Below the pieces are notes generated by a model. The model was given only the letters and a program-made list of their open reading frames with translations, made no database searches and was not told the origin of the DNA. Shown one piece after another: positions 32,678-41,861 of a stretch of DNA of 64,000 nucleotides (its first letter is position 1; every line of letters starts with the position of its first letter). Location of the stretch: positions 1 to 64,000 of the forward strand of contig JASGJE010000015.1 of the NCBI GenBank assembly GCA_049840875.1, written 5' to 3'. Both the position numbers and the translations under genes were made by a program. The stretch comes from JAFDYH01 sp049840875. Lineage in GTDB: Bacteria > Bacteroidota > Bacteroidia > Chitinophagales > Chitinophagaceae.

Positions 32678-35530
32678 TTAGAATGCTTTTTTACCCGATG
32701 GATCATCTTTAATCACTGCATTTTCAGGGTACAATACAGCTTTTAAAACGTTTTTGCCATCAAATAGAAGATTGGCAGCCGATTTAATGTCATCTGTGGT
32801 TAATGCGTTGACATTTTTTTCATAATCAAATATTCTTTGCGGATCGGCGCCTTCGAATAAAATATTCTGAAGCTTGCCACTCCAGAAACCATTTTCCTTG
32901 ATCTGGACTTTATATTGTTCAATCCAGGTTTTCTTCACTTTTTCCAGGTCTTCTTTTGTAGGACCAAATTGTTTCACGCTATCGATTTCCGCCCTTGCAG
33001 CGGCAATAAGTTTGTCAACATTCTCCGGGCCGCAGGGCAATTGCAGCACCAATGAATAATTACTGTATGGTAATTTATTTAACCCACCATAGATACCACC
33101 ACCATAAATTGCGCCGAGCTTCTCGCGCAGGTCTTCAATGATTTTTATGTTTAGTATTTCGGTTAAAGCGCTTGCTTTTAATGCTAAATCTTCTTTGTAT
33201 GGCACTTCACCCGAGAATACAGTTAATATTAGGCTTTTCTGTTCAGTACCTTTTTTTACATTGATTGTTTCATTTCCTTGTGCACGCCTTACCCCATTAT
33301 CAACGTAAGTGGCTGGTTTGCCCGTGGACGGCAGACTTCCCAGATAAGTAGCGAGCAATGGTTTTATTTTCTCTACGTCGAAGCTGCCAACGAGAATGAA
33401 ATTGAAATCAGTAGCGTCACCAAATTGTTCCTTGTATATTTCCAGGGCACGGTCAGGATTGATTTTATCAAAATCAGCAGGCTTTGGAATAGCTACAGGT
33501 GCAAGAGGATTGCCTTGATACATCGCCTGGTAAAACGTATCAATAAATGCAGTTTGCGGATCAGCCATTGCAAACTGCATCTGGGATTTCTGTTTGTCTT
33601 TCCAGCCGTTGTACAACGCGTCATCTTTGCGCGGTGCTGTACAATATAAATAGGTTAATTGAAAAAGCGTCTCTATATCTTTTACGCTACTATTACCACT
33701 CAGGCCCGATGACAATCCGGATATCCTGGGTGTAACATTTACCGTTTTGCCGGCAAGGAACTTACGCAGATCAGTAGGCGAAAAATCTCCGACACCTGTT
33801 TGTTGAACAATGTTTGCAGCGAAGTTTGCGCTGAATTTATCTTCGGCTGTATACTTCGACATACCGCCTTTATGGAACGAATTGAGAATGATTTCATCAT
33901 TCTTAAAGTCAGTAGGTTTCAATGTAACCTTTACGCCATTTGATAGAGTAATTTCAGTAGTGCCTAACACATCATTCTTTTTCTCAGACACAATAGTTCC
34001 CGGTGTCGGCTTATTTTTTATCAGATCAGTTGCAATAGCCTTTTCTTCATAAGCCGTTACATCTGCATTCAATGCCTTTTCTGCATTGGCTAATAACTGA
34101 GCATTATCCGGAAGTTTTTGACCGCTTTCAGACGGGCCTTGTAAGCTCACAAAAAGATTTTCGTTTTGCTTTAATGGTGTTGCAATCGCATTTACTTCAT
34201 CAAGCTTTATAGCAGGAAGCATTTGTTTGTAATATTCATATTCTTTTGCTATGCCAGGAATTGGCTCCTTTGTCAAAAAAGCCCTGATATATTCTTCTGC
34301 GTATTGTGAGCTTTCTGTTTTATCCCTGTTATTGTAGGTTTGTTCCATCCCCGAAAGCATCTGCTTTTTCCCCCGTTCCAATTCAGCCTCGGTAAAACCA
34401 TATTTTTTTACTCTTTCTACTTCAGTAAGAGCAGCATTTAGTGCCGTATCGGGACCACCTTTACCAGCAACTGCGTAAGCGCTGAATCCTTCATATCCTC
34501 TTGCATAGCTATTAAACCCAGTGCCTGCAAATAAAAAAGGAGGATTGCTGCTTTGAGATAATTCTCTTAATCGTTGATTTAACAGCGATGTAAAAAGATT
34601 TTTTACAAGGTCTTTTCTATAGTCGCCAACTGTAACGGATTCTTTAAACGGAGTAGCAGGATAATCTGCTTCAACTATAAAATTTGTTGCTTCTTTATCG
34701 GTAACAACAATAGCTTCACTTTTCTTTCTTGCGGGTAAATCAGCTTTAATTCTGGGCTTGGCATTTGCAGGATTTTTCAAGTTGCCGAAATATTCTTTTA
34801 CTAACTTTTCGGTTTTAGCTATGTCTATATCACCGACGATAATAACAGCCTGCAGATTCGGACGGTAATAATCTTTAAAAAAACGTTTGACCACATCGTA
34901 TTTAGCACCTTTTAAGATGCTGTCTTTACCAATAGGCAATCTTTCCGCGTATTTTGATCCTGCATATTGAATCGGATAAATTTTTCGAAACATTCTATCA
35001 TCAGCTCCTTTACCAAGCCGACTTTCTTCTAATACTACTCCTCGTTCATCATCAATTTGCTTATTGTCGAAGCTAAGACCACTTGCCCAATCCTGAAGAA
35101 CAGTCAGGCCTTTACGTAAATTGGATGTATCTGTCAATGGTATTGGCAGAATGTAAACTGTTTCATCAAAGCCCGTATAAGCATTTAGATCAGCTCCAAA
35201 TTCAACGCCCATGTTTTGTAAAAAACTCACGAGTTCATTTTTTTTAAAGTGCTTTGAGCCATTGAATGCCATATGTTCTGTAAAATGTGCGAGGCCTTGC
35301 TGATCATCAGCTTCAAGTATTGAGCCCGCATTTACAGCAAGCCGCATTTCAGCTTTTTTTTCTGGTTTTGAATTTTTCCTGATATAGTATGTCAAACCAT
35401 TTGCGAGTTTACCAACTTTTACATTCGGATCAACGGGTAATGGTTGCGTAAGGTTTAATTGTGCGTTGGTTTGCAAAGAAAGAATGATAAGTAAACAACC
35501 TACAACACTGGCAACAAGGTTCTTTTTCAT
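32678..35530 (-). CDS. M16 family zinc metallopeptidase, long form
   Basis: A 950-residue exported peptidase (signal peptide 1-23). The inverted zinc motif HFTEH is at residues 82-86, with the distal Glu in DDERGVVLEESR near residue 160. Two tandem M16/M16_C pairs follow. The second half lacks an HxxEH, as usual for the inactive half of pitrilysin-like enzymes. It would degrade medium-sized peptides in the periplasm. It ends at the bidirectional terminator. Confidence 0.93.
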   Translation of the reverse strand: MKKNLVASVVGCLLIILSLQTNAQLNLTQPLPVDPNVKVGKLANGLTYYIRKNSKPEKKAEMRLAVNAGSILEADDQQGLAHFTEHMAFNGSKHFKKNELVSFLQNMGVEFGADLNAYTGFDETVYILPIPLTDTSNLRKGLTVLQDWASGLSFDNKQIDDERGVVLEESRLGKGADDRMFRKIYPIQYAGSKYAERLPIGKDSILKGAKYDVVKRFFKDYYRPNLQAVIIVGDIDIAKTEKLVKEYFGNLKNPANAKPRIKADLPARKKSEAIVVTDKEATNFIVEADYPATPFKESVTVGDYRKDLVKNLFTSLLNQRLRELSQSSNPPFLFAGTGFNSYARGYEGFSAYAVAGKGGPDTALNAALTEVERVKKYGFTEAELERGKKQMLSGMEQTYNNRDKTESSQYAEEYIRAFLTKEPIPGIAKEYEYYKQMLPAIKLDEVNAIATPLKQNENLFVSLQGPSESGQKLPDNAQLLANAEKALNADVTAYEEKAIATDLIKNKPTPGTIVSEKKNDVLGTTEITLSNGVKVTLKPTDFKNDEIILNSFHKGGMSKYTAEDKFSANFAANIVQQTGVGDFSPTDLRKFLAGKTVNVTPRISGLSSGLSGNSSVKDIETLFQLTYLYCTAPRKDDALYNGWKDKQKSQMQFAMADPQTAFIDTFYQAMYQGNPLAPVAIPKPADFDKINPDRALEIYKEQFGDATDFNFILVGSFDVEKIKPLLATYLGSLPSTGKPATYVDNGVRRAQGNETINVKKGTEQKSLILTVFSGEVPYKEDLALKASALTEILNIKIIEDLREKLGAIYGGGIYGGLNKLPYSNYSLVLQLPCGPENVDKLIAAARAEIDSVKQFGPTKEDLEKVKKTWIEQYKVQIKENGFWSGKLQNILFEGADPQRIFDYEKNVNALTTDDIKSAANLLFDGKNVLKAVLYPENAVIKDDPSGKKAF

Positions 35531-35612
35531 GATTAAAAATTGTTTTGAATTGATTCTATTTTATCAATTGGAAATACCGACCAAAGAATTTTTATGCAGA
35601 AGGCAACGCAAT

Positions 35613-36704
35613 TTATTTCTTTTCCTCCAATCCCTGTTTTATGTAATCATTTATAAGTTTCGGAAAAGGATATTGCTTTAAATTTTCTTTTGATACAAGA
35701 AAATAGTTTTCTTTAAATGCCGGCTTACTTTTTATAGTTATATGCACAAAGAGACCATTTATTAATTGATGCGATAAAAGCTGTTTTACCTTTACAGGCT
35801 TTCCAGCTATTTTGTAAGCTTTAACTTTTATCAGTTTTTGATCTATCGTCGAATTAATCAGCATTTCAGGATTGATTGCCTTGTTTGTTTCTACGATTAC
35901 AAATTCATATAGGTGCTGCCAGATATCTTTTTTTAAACGCTCATGTATCAACAATTGATTGTTGTACTCCAAAACTAAATAGTTGAACCATCTTTTTTTG
36001 ATCGTTATTTTTTTTTGCTTTACAGGTAGTTCATCAATTCGGTTTTGATTAAATGCAACACAATCTTTTTTGAAAACACATTGCGTACAGAGCGGCAATA
36101 GAGGTTTGCAAACAGTAGCTCCAAAATCCATTATCGCCTGGTTATAAGTTCCCGGTTCTTTTTTATCAAGAAGTTCATCGGCAAGTTGTGTGAATTCTTT
36201 TTTTCCTTCTGTAGTGTCTGCAGGAGTTGAAATGCCGAATACACGGGAGATGACCCGAAAAACATTACCATCGACGACGGCATACGGTAAGTTAAAAGCA
36301 AACGAAGAAATCGCCGCCGCCGTATAAGCACCTACACCCTTAAGTTGAATGATTTCCTGGTAGGTGCGGGGAAATTTACCGTTTCTTGTTTTGGAAATAT
36401 GCCTTGCCGTTAGTAACAGATTCCTGCAACGGGTGTAGTAGCCAAGCCCTTCCCATAATTTAAATACTTTGTTATCCTCAGCATTTGCCAATTGATGGAT
36501 GTCGGGAAATGCTGCGATGAAGTTTTTATAGTAGTTCAGCCCCTGATCCACCCGTGTTTGTTGTAAAATGATTTCACTCAGCCAGATTTTATAGGGGTCT
36601 TTTTCCCCTTTCCACGGCATTTGCCTGTCGTTTTTCTCTCGATTCCATTTCAACAATTTTTTTGAAAACCCGGTACCGGGTTTTTTTTCCGATGGGCTAT
36701 ACAT
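35613..36704 (-). CDS. mutY: A/G-specific adenine glycosylase
   Basis: A 363-residue base-excision repair enzyme that removes A opposite 8-oxoG. The helix-hairpin-helix is IQLKGVGAYTAAAISSFAF (about 124-142), with the catalytic Asp in AVVDGNVFRV. The [4Fe-4S] cluster motif is C-x6-C-x2-C-x5-C (CKPLLPLCTQCVFKKDC). A divergent Nudix-like C-terminal domain for 8-oxoG recognition follows. The gene is monocistronic and divergent from HU. Confidence 0.95.
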   Translation of the reverse strand: MYSPSEKKPGTGFSKKLLKWNREKNDRQMPWKGEKDPYKIWLSEIILQQTRVDQGLNYYKNFIAAFPDIHQLANAEDNKVFKLWEGLGYYTRCRNLLLTARHISKTRNGKFPRTYQEIIQLKGVGAYTAAAISSFAFNLPYAVVDGNVFRVISRVFGISTPADTTEGKKEFTQLADELLDKKEPGTYNQAIMDFGATVCKPLLPLCTQCVFKKDCVAFNQNRIDELPVKQKKITIKKRWFNYLVLEYNNQLLIHERLKKDIWQHLYEFVIVETNKAINPEMLINSTIDQKLIKVKAYKIAGKPVKVKQLLSHQLINGLFVHITIKSKPAFKENYFLVSKENLKQYPFPKLINDYIKQGLEEKK

Positions 36705-36731
36705 AAAGCGTTAATTGCATTAAGATTTTAT

Positions 36732-36743
36732 GTTATATATAAC
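36732..36743. promoter_or_regulatory. Palindrome GTTATATATAAC between mutY and HU genes
   Basis: A perfect 12-base palindrome 28 bases upstream of mutY, with a GTTATAT half-site at 36781-36787 near the HU promoter. It may be a repressor site, but A/T-rich palindromes occur by chance. Confidence 0.25.
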
Positions 36744-36791
36744 GAAATGGTGCCATTTTTGCTGTTTTTTTAAAAAAATCGTTATATCCTA

Positions 36792-36821
36792 TTGACAATC
36801 ACTTAATTTTGGCATATATTG
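36792..36821 (+). promoter_or_regulatory. Promoter of the HU gene
   Basis: TTGAC (from 36792) and TATATTG (from 36815) lie 20 bases apart, matching the -33/-7 pattern with one mismatch. Confidence 0.5.
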
Positions 36822-36851
36822 TAGCGTAAAACCAACAATAAATCTATAACA

Positions 36852-37172
36852 ATGCGAAAAGCCGATCTTGTTAACCAGATTTCTGAAAAAACCGGCATCC
36901 CCAAAGTGGATGTACTTGTAACTCTCGAAACCATGTTTAAAGAAGTAAAAGATTCTTTAGCAAACGGTGAAAATATTTATATCAGAGGTTTTGGAAGCTT
37001 TATTACCAAAAAAAGAGCAGCCAAAATAGGAAGAAATATTAAGAAGAACATCGCTGTTCACATTCCTGAACATTACATTCCCGCATTTAAGCCTGCAAAA
37101 GAGTTTGTAGCTGAAGTGAAAAAGCTCGTGGCGCCCAAGCCAGACACTGGCCCTGGTGATGATGAAGATTAA
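36852..37172 (+). CDS. HU family DNA-binding protein
   Basis: A 106-residue nucleoid protein. KADLVNQISEKTGIPKVDV starts the dimerisation helices. IYIRGFGSFITKKRAAKIGRN is the beta-arm base, in which GFGSF is highly conserved. The 15-residue tail, rich in Pro, Asp and Glu (APKPDTGPGDDED), is longer than in E. coli HU. It bends and packages DNA as a dimer. It is probably highly expressed. Confidence 0.94.
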   Translation: MRKADLVNQISEKTGIPKVDVLVTLETMFKEVKDSLANGENIYIRGFGSFITKKRAAKIGRNIKKNIAVHIPEHYIPAFKPAKEFVAEVKKLVAPKPDTGPGDDED

Positions 37173-37233
37173 TTTGCTGCGCCGCTTTACTTAATGCTGT
37201 GGAGGTTAACTTCGCACCGAAATTTTTTGAGTA

Positions 37234-38073
37234 GTGAAGAAACCACAATGGATCACGATCGGCATAGGAGCGGCACTTGTCATTCTCCTTTATTTTTTTG
37301 GCAAAATAGTTCCGGATAAAAAACCTGTACCACCTGTACAAGATGGGGGTCAGATCGTTTTATCTATTGATACTATTTTATATCACGCGAAGGAAAGATT
37401 GAATGCTGATCAGGCTCAACGGATTACAATGCTGGAGCATTCAGTCGTTCGCGGAGATGTCAAGGATCAACAACTAAAAGTCTATCATCATTTAGCGCAT
37501 TTCTGGGCCGATACGGCCAAAGTTTTTGAGCCATATGCCTGGTACGAAGCGGAATCAGCAAGATTGGAAAATTCAGAAAAATCCCTCACCTTTGCAGCCC
37601 ACTTATTTTTAGAGAATCTGCGAAACGAGGAAAACCCAGCACTGAAGCGGTGGAAGGCAGAACAGGCTAAAGATTTGTTTGAGCGTTCTTTGAAGATCAA
37701 TCCGGCGAATGATTCATCAACTGTAGGGTTGGGGGCCTGTTACATTTTCGGTAACCTGGCTGATAATCCTATGGAAGGCATCCTAAAAGTAAGAGCAGTT
37801 GCTGAAAAAGACAGCAATAATGTTTTTGCTCAGAGTGTCCTTGGCTATGGATCATTGATGACAGGTCAATTGGATCGTGCAATTAATCGCTTTCAGGCGG
37901 TGGCGCGGTTGCAACCTGGTAATCTTGAAGCAGCAATGGTACTTGCAGATGTTTACGAAAGAAAGGAAGATAAAACATCCGCAGTGACCTGGTATAATAA
38001 GGCATTGCCTCTCATTAAAAACGCGGATTTGAAAGCAGAAGTTGAAAAACGTATTACTGAATTAAAAAAATAG
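37234..38073 (+). CDS. Membrane-anchored TPR protein
   Basis: A 279-residue protein with a signal anchor near residues 8-26 (WITIGIGAALVILLYFF). The rest carries helix-turn-helix tetratricopeptide repeats, for example VFAQSVLGYGSLMTGQLDRAINRFQAVARLQPGNLEAAMVLADVYE. Such proteins hold together protein complexes in the periplasm. The start is GTG 37234, as no in-frame ATG gives the anchor. It lies 61 bases after HU and may share its transcript. Confidence 0.75.
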   Translation: MKKPQWITIGIGAALVILLYFFGKIVPDKKPVPPVQDGGQIVLSIDTILYHAKERLNADQAQRITMLEHSVVRGDVKDQQLKVYHHLAHFWADTAKVFEPYAWYEAESARLENSEKSLTFAAHLFLENLRNEENPALKRWKAEQAKDLFERSLKINPANDSSTVGLGACYIFGNLADNPMEGILKVRAVAEKDSNNVFAQSVLGYGSLMTGQLDRAINRFQAVARLQPGNLEAAMVLADVYERKEDKTSAVTWYNKALPLIKNADLKAEVEKRITELKK

Positions 38074-38142
38074 GATGGTCAGGGATTTTAATCTCTGAGT
38101 GTTCGAATAGATTATAAAACAAGTTTAAAAAATCATTTTAGT

Positions 38143-38238
38143 ATGCCTTGTGGTAAAAAGAGGAAACGTCATAAAATTGCGACGCACAAAAGAAAAAAGA
38201 GACTGAGAAAAAACCGACATAAGAAAAGGAATAAATAA
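38143..38238 (+). CDS. 31-aa very basic protein, AURKAIP1/COX24-domain type
   Basis: MPCGKKRKRHKIATHKRKKR is the start of a 31-residue Lys/Arg/His-rich protein. It matches small Bacteroidota proteins named for the AURKAIP1/COX24 (mitoribosomal mS38-like) domain and is likely a ribosome-bound peptide. It sits between the TPR gene and RNase E/G and is often missed in annotation because of its size. Confidence 0.85.
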   Translation: MPCGKKRKRHKIATHKRKKRLRKNRHKKRNK

Positions 38239-38254
38239 TTCTTTTTCCCGGAAT

Positions 38255-38285
38255 AGAATTGCCCGGGCATTGTTCGGGCAATTCT
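38255..38285. repeat. 11-bp inverted repeat after the small basic protein gene
   Basis: AGAATTGCCCG (38255-38265) is the complement of CGGGCAATTCT (38275-38285). No T-run follows on either strand, so it is a weak terminator or an RNA hairpin that protects the 3' end. Confidence 0.55.
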
Positions 38286-38431
38286 ACATTCTACGGGTTG
38301 TTTGCTGTACAGTTTTGCGCCCCACCAATTTGCTCCAGAATATATCCTACGTTTACTTCAGCAGCTCAGTACACTCACCCGGAAGTTATGTATCAGTACA
38401 TTGATGTTACATTCATTTAAGACATTATGAT

Positions 38432-39982
38432 GTGAATAAAGAACTCATCATTAACGCTGCTTCACAGGGAGTAGAAATTGCCCTGATGGAAGATAAGAAG
38501 CTCGTGGAGCTGCATAGCGAAAAAAGCGACGCAAGATTTGCTGTTGGGGATTTATACCTGGGAAAAGTAAAAAAACTGATTCCAGGGCTTAATGCTGCAT
38601 TTATAGACGTGGGGTTTGAAAAAGACGCTTTTCTTCATTACACCGACTTGAGTCCTTATGCTCGATCTCTTTTAAAGTTCACTGCTGCGTGTATGAATGA
38701 TAAAAGTGAGAACGGGTTGGATTTTGCAAAATTTGAGATAGAACCTGAAATTGTAAAGACAGGCAAAATAAATGAGGTACTCGGCGGTAAGCCAAATATT
38801 CTTGTTCAGATTTTAAAAGAGCCGATTGCAGCAAAAGGGCCAAGGTTAAGTTGTGAAATATCATTGCCTGGTCGGTTTGTCGTTTTAACTCCATTTAACG
38901 ACATCGTTGCAGTATCCCGCAAAATTCATTCTTCTGAAGAAAGAAAACGCCTCCAGAAAATTGTAGAGGCCATCAAGACAAAAAATTTTGGTGTTATTGT
39001 CCGGACGGCTGCCGAAGGAAAGAATACGGCCGAATTGCATGAAGACCTTTCTGCCCTGGTAAATACCTGGAAAACAATCCAGCATAATTTGAAAGGTGCA
39101 GTCCCTCCTGCAAAAATTTTAAGCGAACAGACAAAAACGACAAGTATTCTTCGTGATTTGCTTAATGCAGACTTCAACAAGATAGTCGTCAACGACAAAA
39201 ATATTTTCAACGATGCGAAAAGTTATATTCAACGTATCGCACCAGAGAAGGCAGATATCGTTTCTTTTTACCAGAATGGTTCGCCGATTTTTGATGCATT
39301 CGGTATTACCAAACAGGTAAAAGCATCATTTGGAAAAACGGTAAACCTGAATAGCGGAGCGTATCTCATCATTGAGCATACAGAAGCGCTGCATGTAATT
39401 GATGTAAACAGCGGGTACAAAAGTGTAAGCAACAACCAGGAACAAAACGCATTGGAAACAAACCTGGAAGCTGCTGATGAAATAGCAAGGCAATTAAGAT
39501 TGCGTGATTTAGGGGGTATTATCGTAGCTGATTTCATCGATATGAAACTTCCGGAAAACAAGCGCAAGCTTGTAGAGAAAATGGAAGAATTCATGGCGCC
39601 AGACAGAGCGAAACATGCTGTACTTCCGATTTCAAAATTTGGTTTAATGCAAATTACACGGCAAAGAATGAAGCCGGAAGTGAATATCAACACGCAGGAA
39701 CTATGCCCAAGTTGTAATGGCACCGGCAAAATTTCTTCCGCTTTGATACTTGAAGATGAAATTGAAAAAAACCTGAACTATCTCTTTACACATAAACACA
39801 CCAATCTCACAGTTGCTGTTCACCCGATACTACATGCCTATCTTACAAAAGGATGGTTATGGTCTAAAAAAGTAAAATGGTCGAGGAAGTTTAAACAAAA
39901 GATAAACATATTGGCGAACTCAGCGTACCATTTAACGGAATTCCATTTCTTTGATAAGCAAGAGGAAGAAATAAAATTGTAA
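38432..39982 (+). CDS. Ribonuclease E/G family endoribonuclease
   Basis: A 516-residue RNase G-type enzyme. The N-terminal S1 RNA-binding region is about residues 28-120 (GDLYLGKVKKLIPGLNAAFIDVG). The catalytic DNase I-like core holds VIDVNSGYKS and GGIIVADFIDMK, whose Asp residues bind Mg2+. The C-terminal zinc-link is CPSCNGTG near 430. It cuts single-stranded A/U-rich RNA in mRNA decay and rRNA maturation. The start is GTG 38432; the nearby ATGs are in other frames. Confidence 0.93.
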   Translation: MNKELIINAASQGVEIALMEDKKLVELHSEKSDARFAVGDLYLGKVKKLIPGLNAAFIDVGFEKDAFLHYTDLSPYARSLLKFTAACMNDKSENGLDFAKFEIEPEIVKTGKINEVLGGKPNILVQILKEPIAAKGPRLSCEISLPGRFVVLTPFNDIVAVSRKIHSSEERKRLQKIVEAIKTKNFGVIVRTAAEGKNTAELHEDLSALVNTWKTIQHNLKGAVPPAKILSEQTKTTSILRDLLNADFNKIVVNDKNIFNDAKSYIQRIAPEKADIVSFYQNGSPIFDAFGITKQVKASFGKTVNLNSGAYLIIEHTEALHVIDVNSGYKSVSNNQEQNALETNLEAADEIARQLRLRDLGGIIVADFIDMKLPENKRKLVEKMEEFMAPDRAKHAVLPISKFGLMQITRQRMKPEVNINTQELCPSCNGTGKISSALILEDEIEKNLNYLFTHKHTNLTVAVHPILHAYLTKGWLWSKKVKWSRKFKQKINILANSAYHLTEFHFFDKQEEEIKL

Positions 39983-40059
39983 ACAGGAATTTTGGTTTGG
40001 CCGAATTCATTGTTACAAATTGATTATTTGGAGGTATATTAGTTCTCTAACCACCACTT

Positions 40060-41193
40060 ATGGCTTCTACTTCTTCTCAGCGTTTTCTTGCACTGGATAT
40101 TTTCAGAGGCATGACGATATGCTTCATGATAATTGTGAACACTCCGGGCAATGGCGCTACTTCTTATCCGCCGTTAAATCATGCGCACTGGAATGGTTTT
40201 ACGCCTACCGATCTTGTGTTTCCATCGTTTATGTTTGCGGTTGGTAATGCAATGAGTTTTGTAATGCGGAAGTGGGTCAATCTTTCCCAGGGGCAGGTGG
40301 TTGGTAAAATTCTGAAGCGCACTGTTATTATTTTTCTACTTGGTTATCTAATGTATTGGTTCCCCTTTGTTCATTGGAACCTGCAACATCATTTAGTCGC
40401 AAATCCTTTTAGTACAACACGGGTGATGGGCGTGTTACAACGTATCGCATTGGGATATGGCTTTGCCTCGCTTATAGTATACTACCTAAAACCTCGGACT
40501 GTTTTTATTTTATCTATAGCTTTCCTGGTATTATACTGGTTAATTCTTTTAGCATTTGCTGGCGGCACAGACCCTTATGATATGTTGACGAATGCCGGTA
40601 CCAGGTTAGACCTGGCGATTTTAGGTCCCAACCATTTGTATCATGGCGAAGGAGTCGCATTCGATCCGGAAGGTATTCTTAGTACGTTGCCTTCTATCGC
40701 TAATGTTACATTCGGTTATCTCGCGGGTATGTGGATACAGGAAAAAGGAAAAGACTACGAAGGAGTAGCTAAATTGTTACTAGCCGGAGTATTATCTGTT
40801 TTAATTGCATTAAGCTGGGATTGGTTCTTTCCAATCAATAAAAAATTATGGACCGGTAGTTTTGTTTTAAATACAGTAGGTATCGACTGTATTGTGATTG
40901 CAGGACTGATTTATATCACGGACTTTTTGCAAAAAAGAAAATGGGGTTATTTTTTTGAAGTGTTTGGTAAAAATCCATTATTCATTTATCTGCTATCAGA
41001 GTTGGGTGTTACGCTTCTTTATTTTTTTGGAGTGGGAGAAAAACATCAACCAATTTACAATTGGATTTTTCAAAACATCTATAAACATGCAGGGATGTAT
41101 TTCGGATCGTTTCTTTTTGCAGTAAGTGTAATGTTAGTTTGCTGGTTGGTGGGATATATTCTTGATAAGCGAAAGATTTATGTGAGAGTTTGA
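40060..41193 (+). CDS. DUF5009 / heparan-alpha-glucosaminide N-acetyltransferase-like membrane protein
   Basis: A 377-residue protein with about ten TM segments, of the acyltransferase-3/HGSNAT-like group. It opens RFLALDIFRGMTICFMIIVN, with the conserved FRG near residue 15, and includes HAHWNGFTPTDLVFPSFMF and the His-containing GAT region. These proteins acetylate sugars, probably amino sugars of imported glycans or the cell wall. It is downstream of RNase E/G by 77 bases and may be separately transcribed. The substrate is unknown. Confidence 0.85.
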   Translation: MASTSSQRFLALDIFRGMTICFMIIVNTPGNGATSYPPLNHAHWNGFTPTDLVFPSFMFAVGNAMSFVMRKWVNLSQGQVVGKILKRTVIIFLLGYLMYWFPFVHWNLQHHLVANPFSTTRVMGVLQRIALGYGFASLIVYYLKPRTVFILSIAFLVLYWLILLAFAGGTDPYDMLTNAGTRLDLAILGPNHLYHGEGVAFDPEGILSTLPSIANVTFGYLAGMWIQEKGKDYEGVAKLLLAGVLSVLIALSWDWFFPINKKLWTGSFVLNTVGIDCIVIAGLIYITDFLQKRKWGYFFEVFGKNPLFIYLLSELGVTLLYFFGVGEKHQPIYNWIFQNIYKHAGMYFGSFLFAVSVMLVCWLVGYILDKRKIYVRV

Positions 41194-41315
41194 TTTAGTA
41201 ATAAATTTTAAATCTACATCCGAAGTATTGAAAAAATGAAATAAAAATCTCACACTTTCTTTGTCTGCCCGAACATTGCTATTTTCCATTTGATCTTTTT
41301 AAAGTACATAAGTAT

Positions 41316-41786
41316 TTAAATTCTTTCTTTCCTCGCATCTTGTAAAGCTTTTGCATCTTTCAAAGGCAATATCAGGTTTACGATAATTATGACTTTAATG
41401 ATAATCCCGCTGAACAAGGCTTTCAGAACTCCTTGAGCGCCGTTTACATATCCATTTGCCACTACACTTAATAACAATATTCCAATGAAAGCTATAAAAC
41501 CAGAAAGGATTGCGGTATAGGGTTTCTTTTTGGTCCAGAACGCAAGGCTGATAAATATGCCTGCTTCAATCAGTGCAAAAATGAAAACTACAATGTCGAA
41601 ACCCGTCCCTGCCATAGCCATTCCGATCATTTCCGCCAGAAAGACTAAGCCACCGGCCCAGAACAAAGCATTTCTTGCTTTGCGAACAGTACGTTCGTAG
41701 CCTTCTAACTCTATTTGTTGGAGTTCCGCAGCATAGTCGGCAATTACATCTTGTTGCTGATTTGGTTCGTTAGTTTCGGGTAGCAT
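41316..41786 (-). CDS. Small membrane protein of unknown function
   Basis: A 156-residue protein with a charged N-terminus (MLPETNEPNQQQDVIADYAAELQ) and four TM segments. I see no known motif. The N-terminal part is predicted cytoplasmic. ATG 41786 is preferred because an earlier in-frame Met at 41831 lies inside the M28 terminator hairpin. Confidence 0.65.
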   Translation of the reverse strand: MLPETNEPNQQQDVIADYAAELQQIELEGYERTVRKARNALFWAGGLVFLAEMIGMAMAGTGFDIVVFIFALIEAGIFISLAFWTKKKPYTAILSGFIAFIGILLLSVVANGYVNGAQGVLKALFSGIIIKVIIIVNLILPLKDAKALQDARKERI

Positions 41787-41805
41787 GTGATAAGATTTTA
41801 TACAA

Positions 41806-41839
41806 AATAAAAAAGGCAGTGCATAATTCATACACTGCC
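41806..41839 (-). terminator. Terminator of the M28 peptidase gene
   Basis: Minus strand GGCAGTG (41839-41833) pairs with CACTGCC (41821-41815), followed by a T-run to 41806. It separates the M28 gene from the small membrane protein gene. Confidence 0.85.
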
Positions 41840-41861
41840 TTCAGATATATTTTTTTAGAAT

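Noticed and set aside
38255..38285. Rho-independent terminator after the 31-aa gene
   Set aside because: The stem is good, but no T-run follows on either strand, so it was listed as an inverted repeat only.
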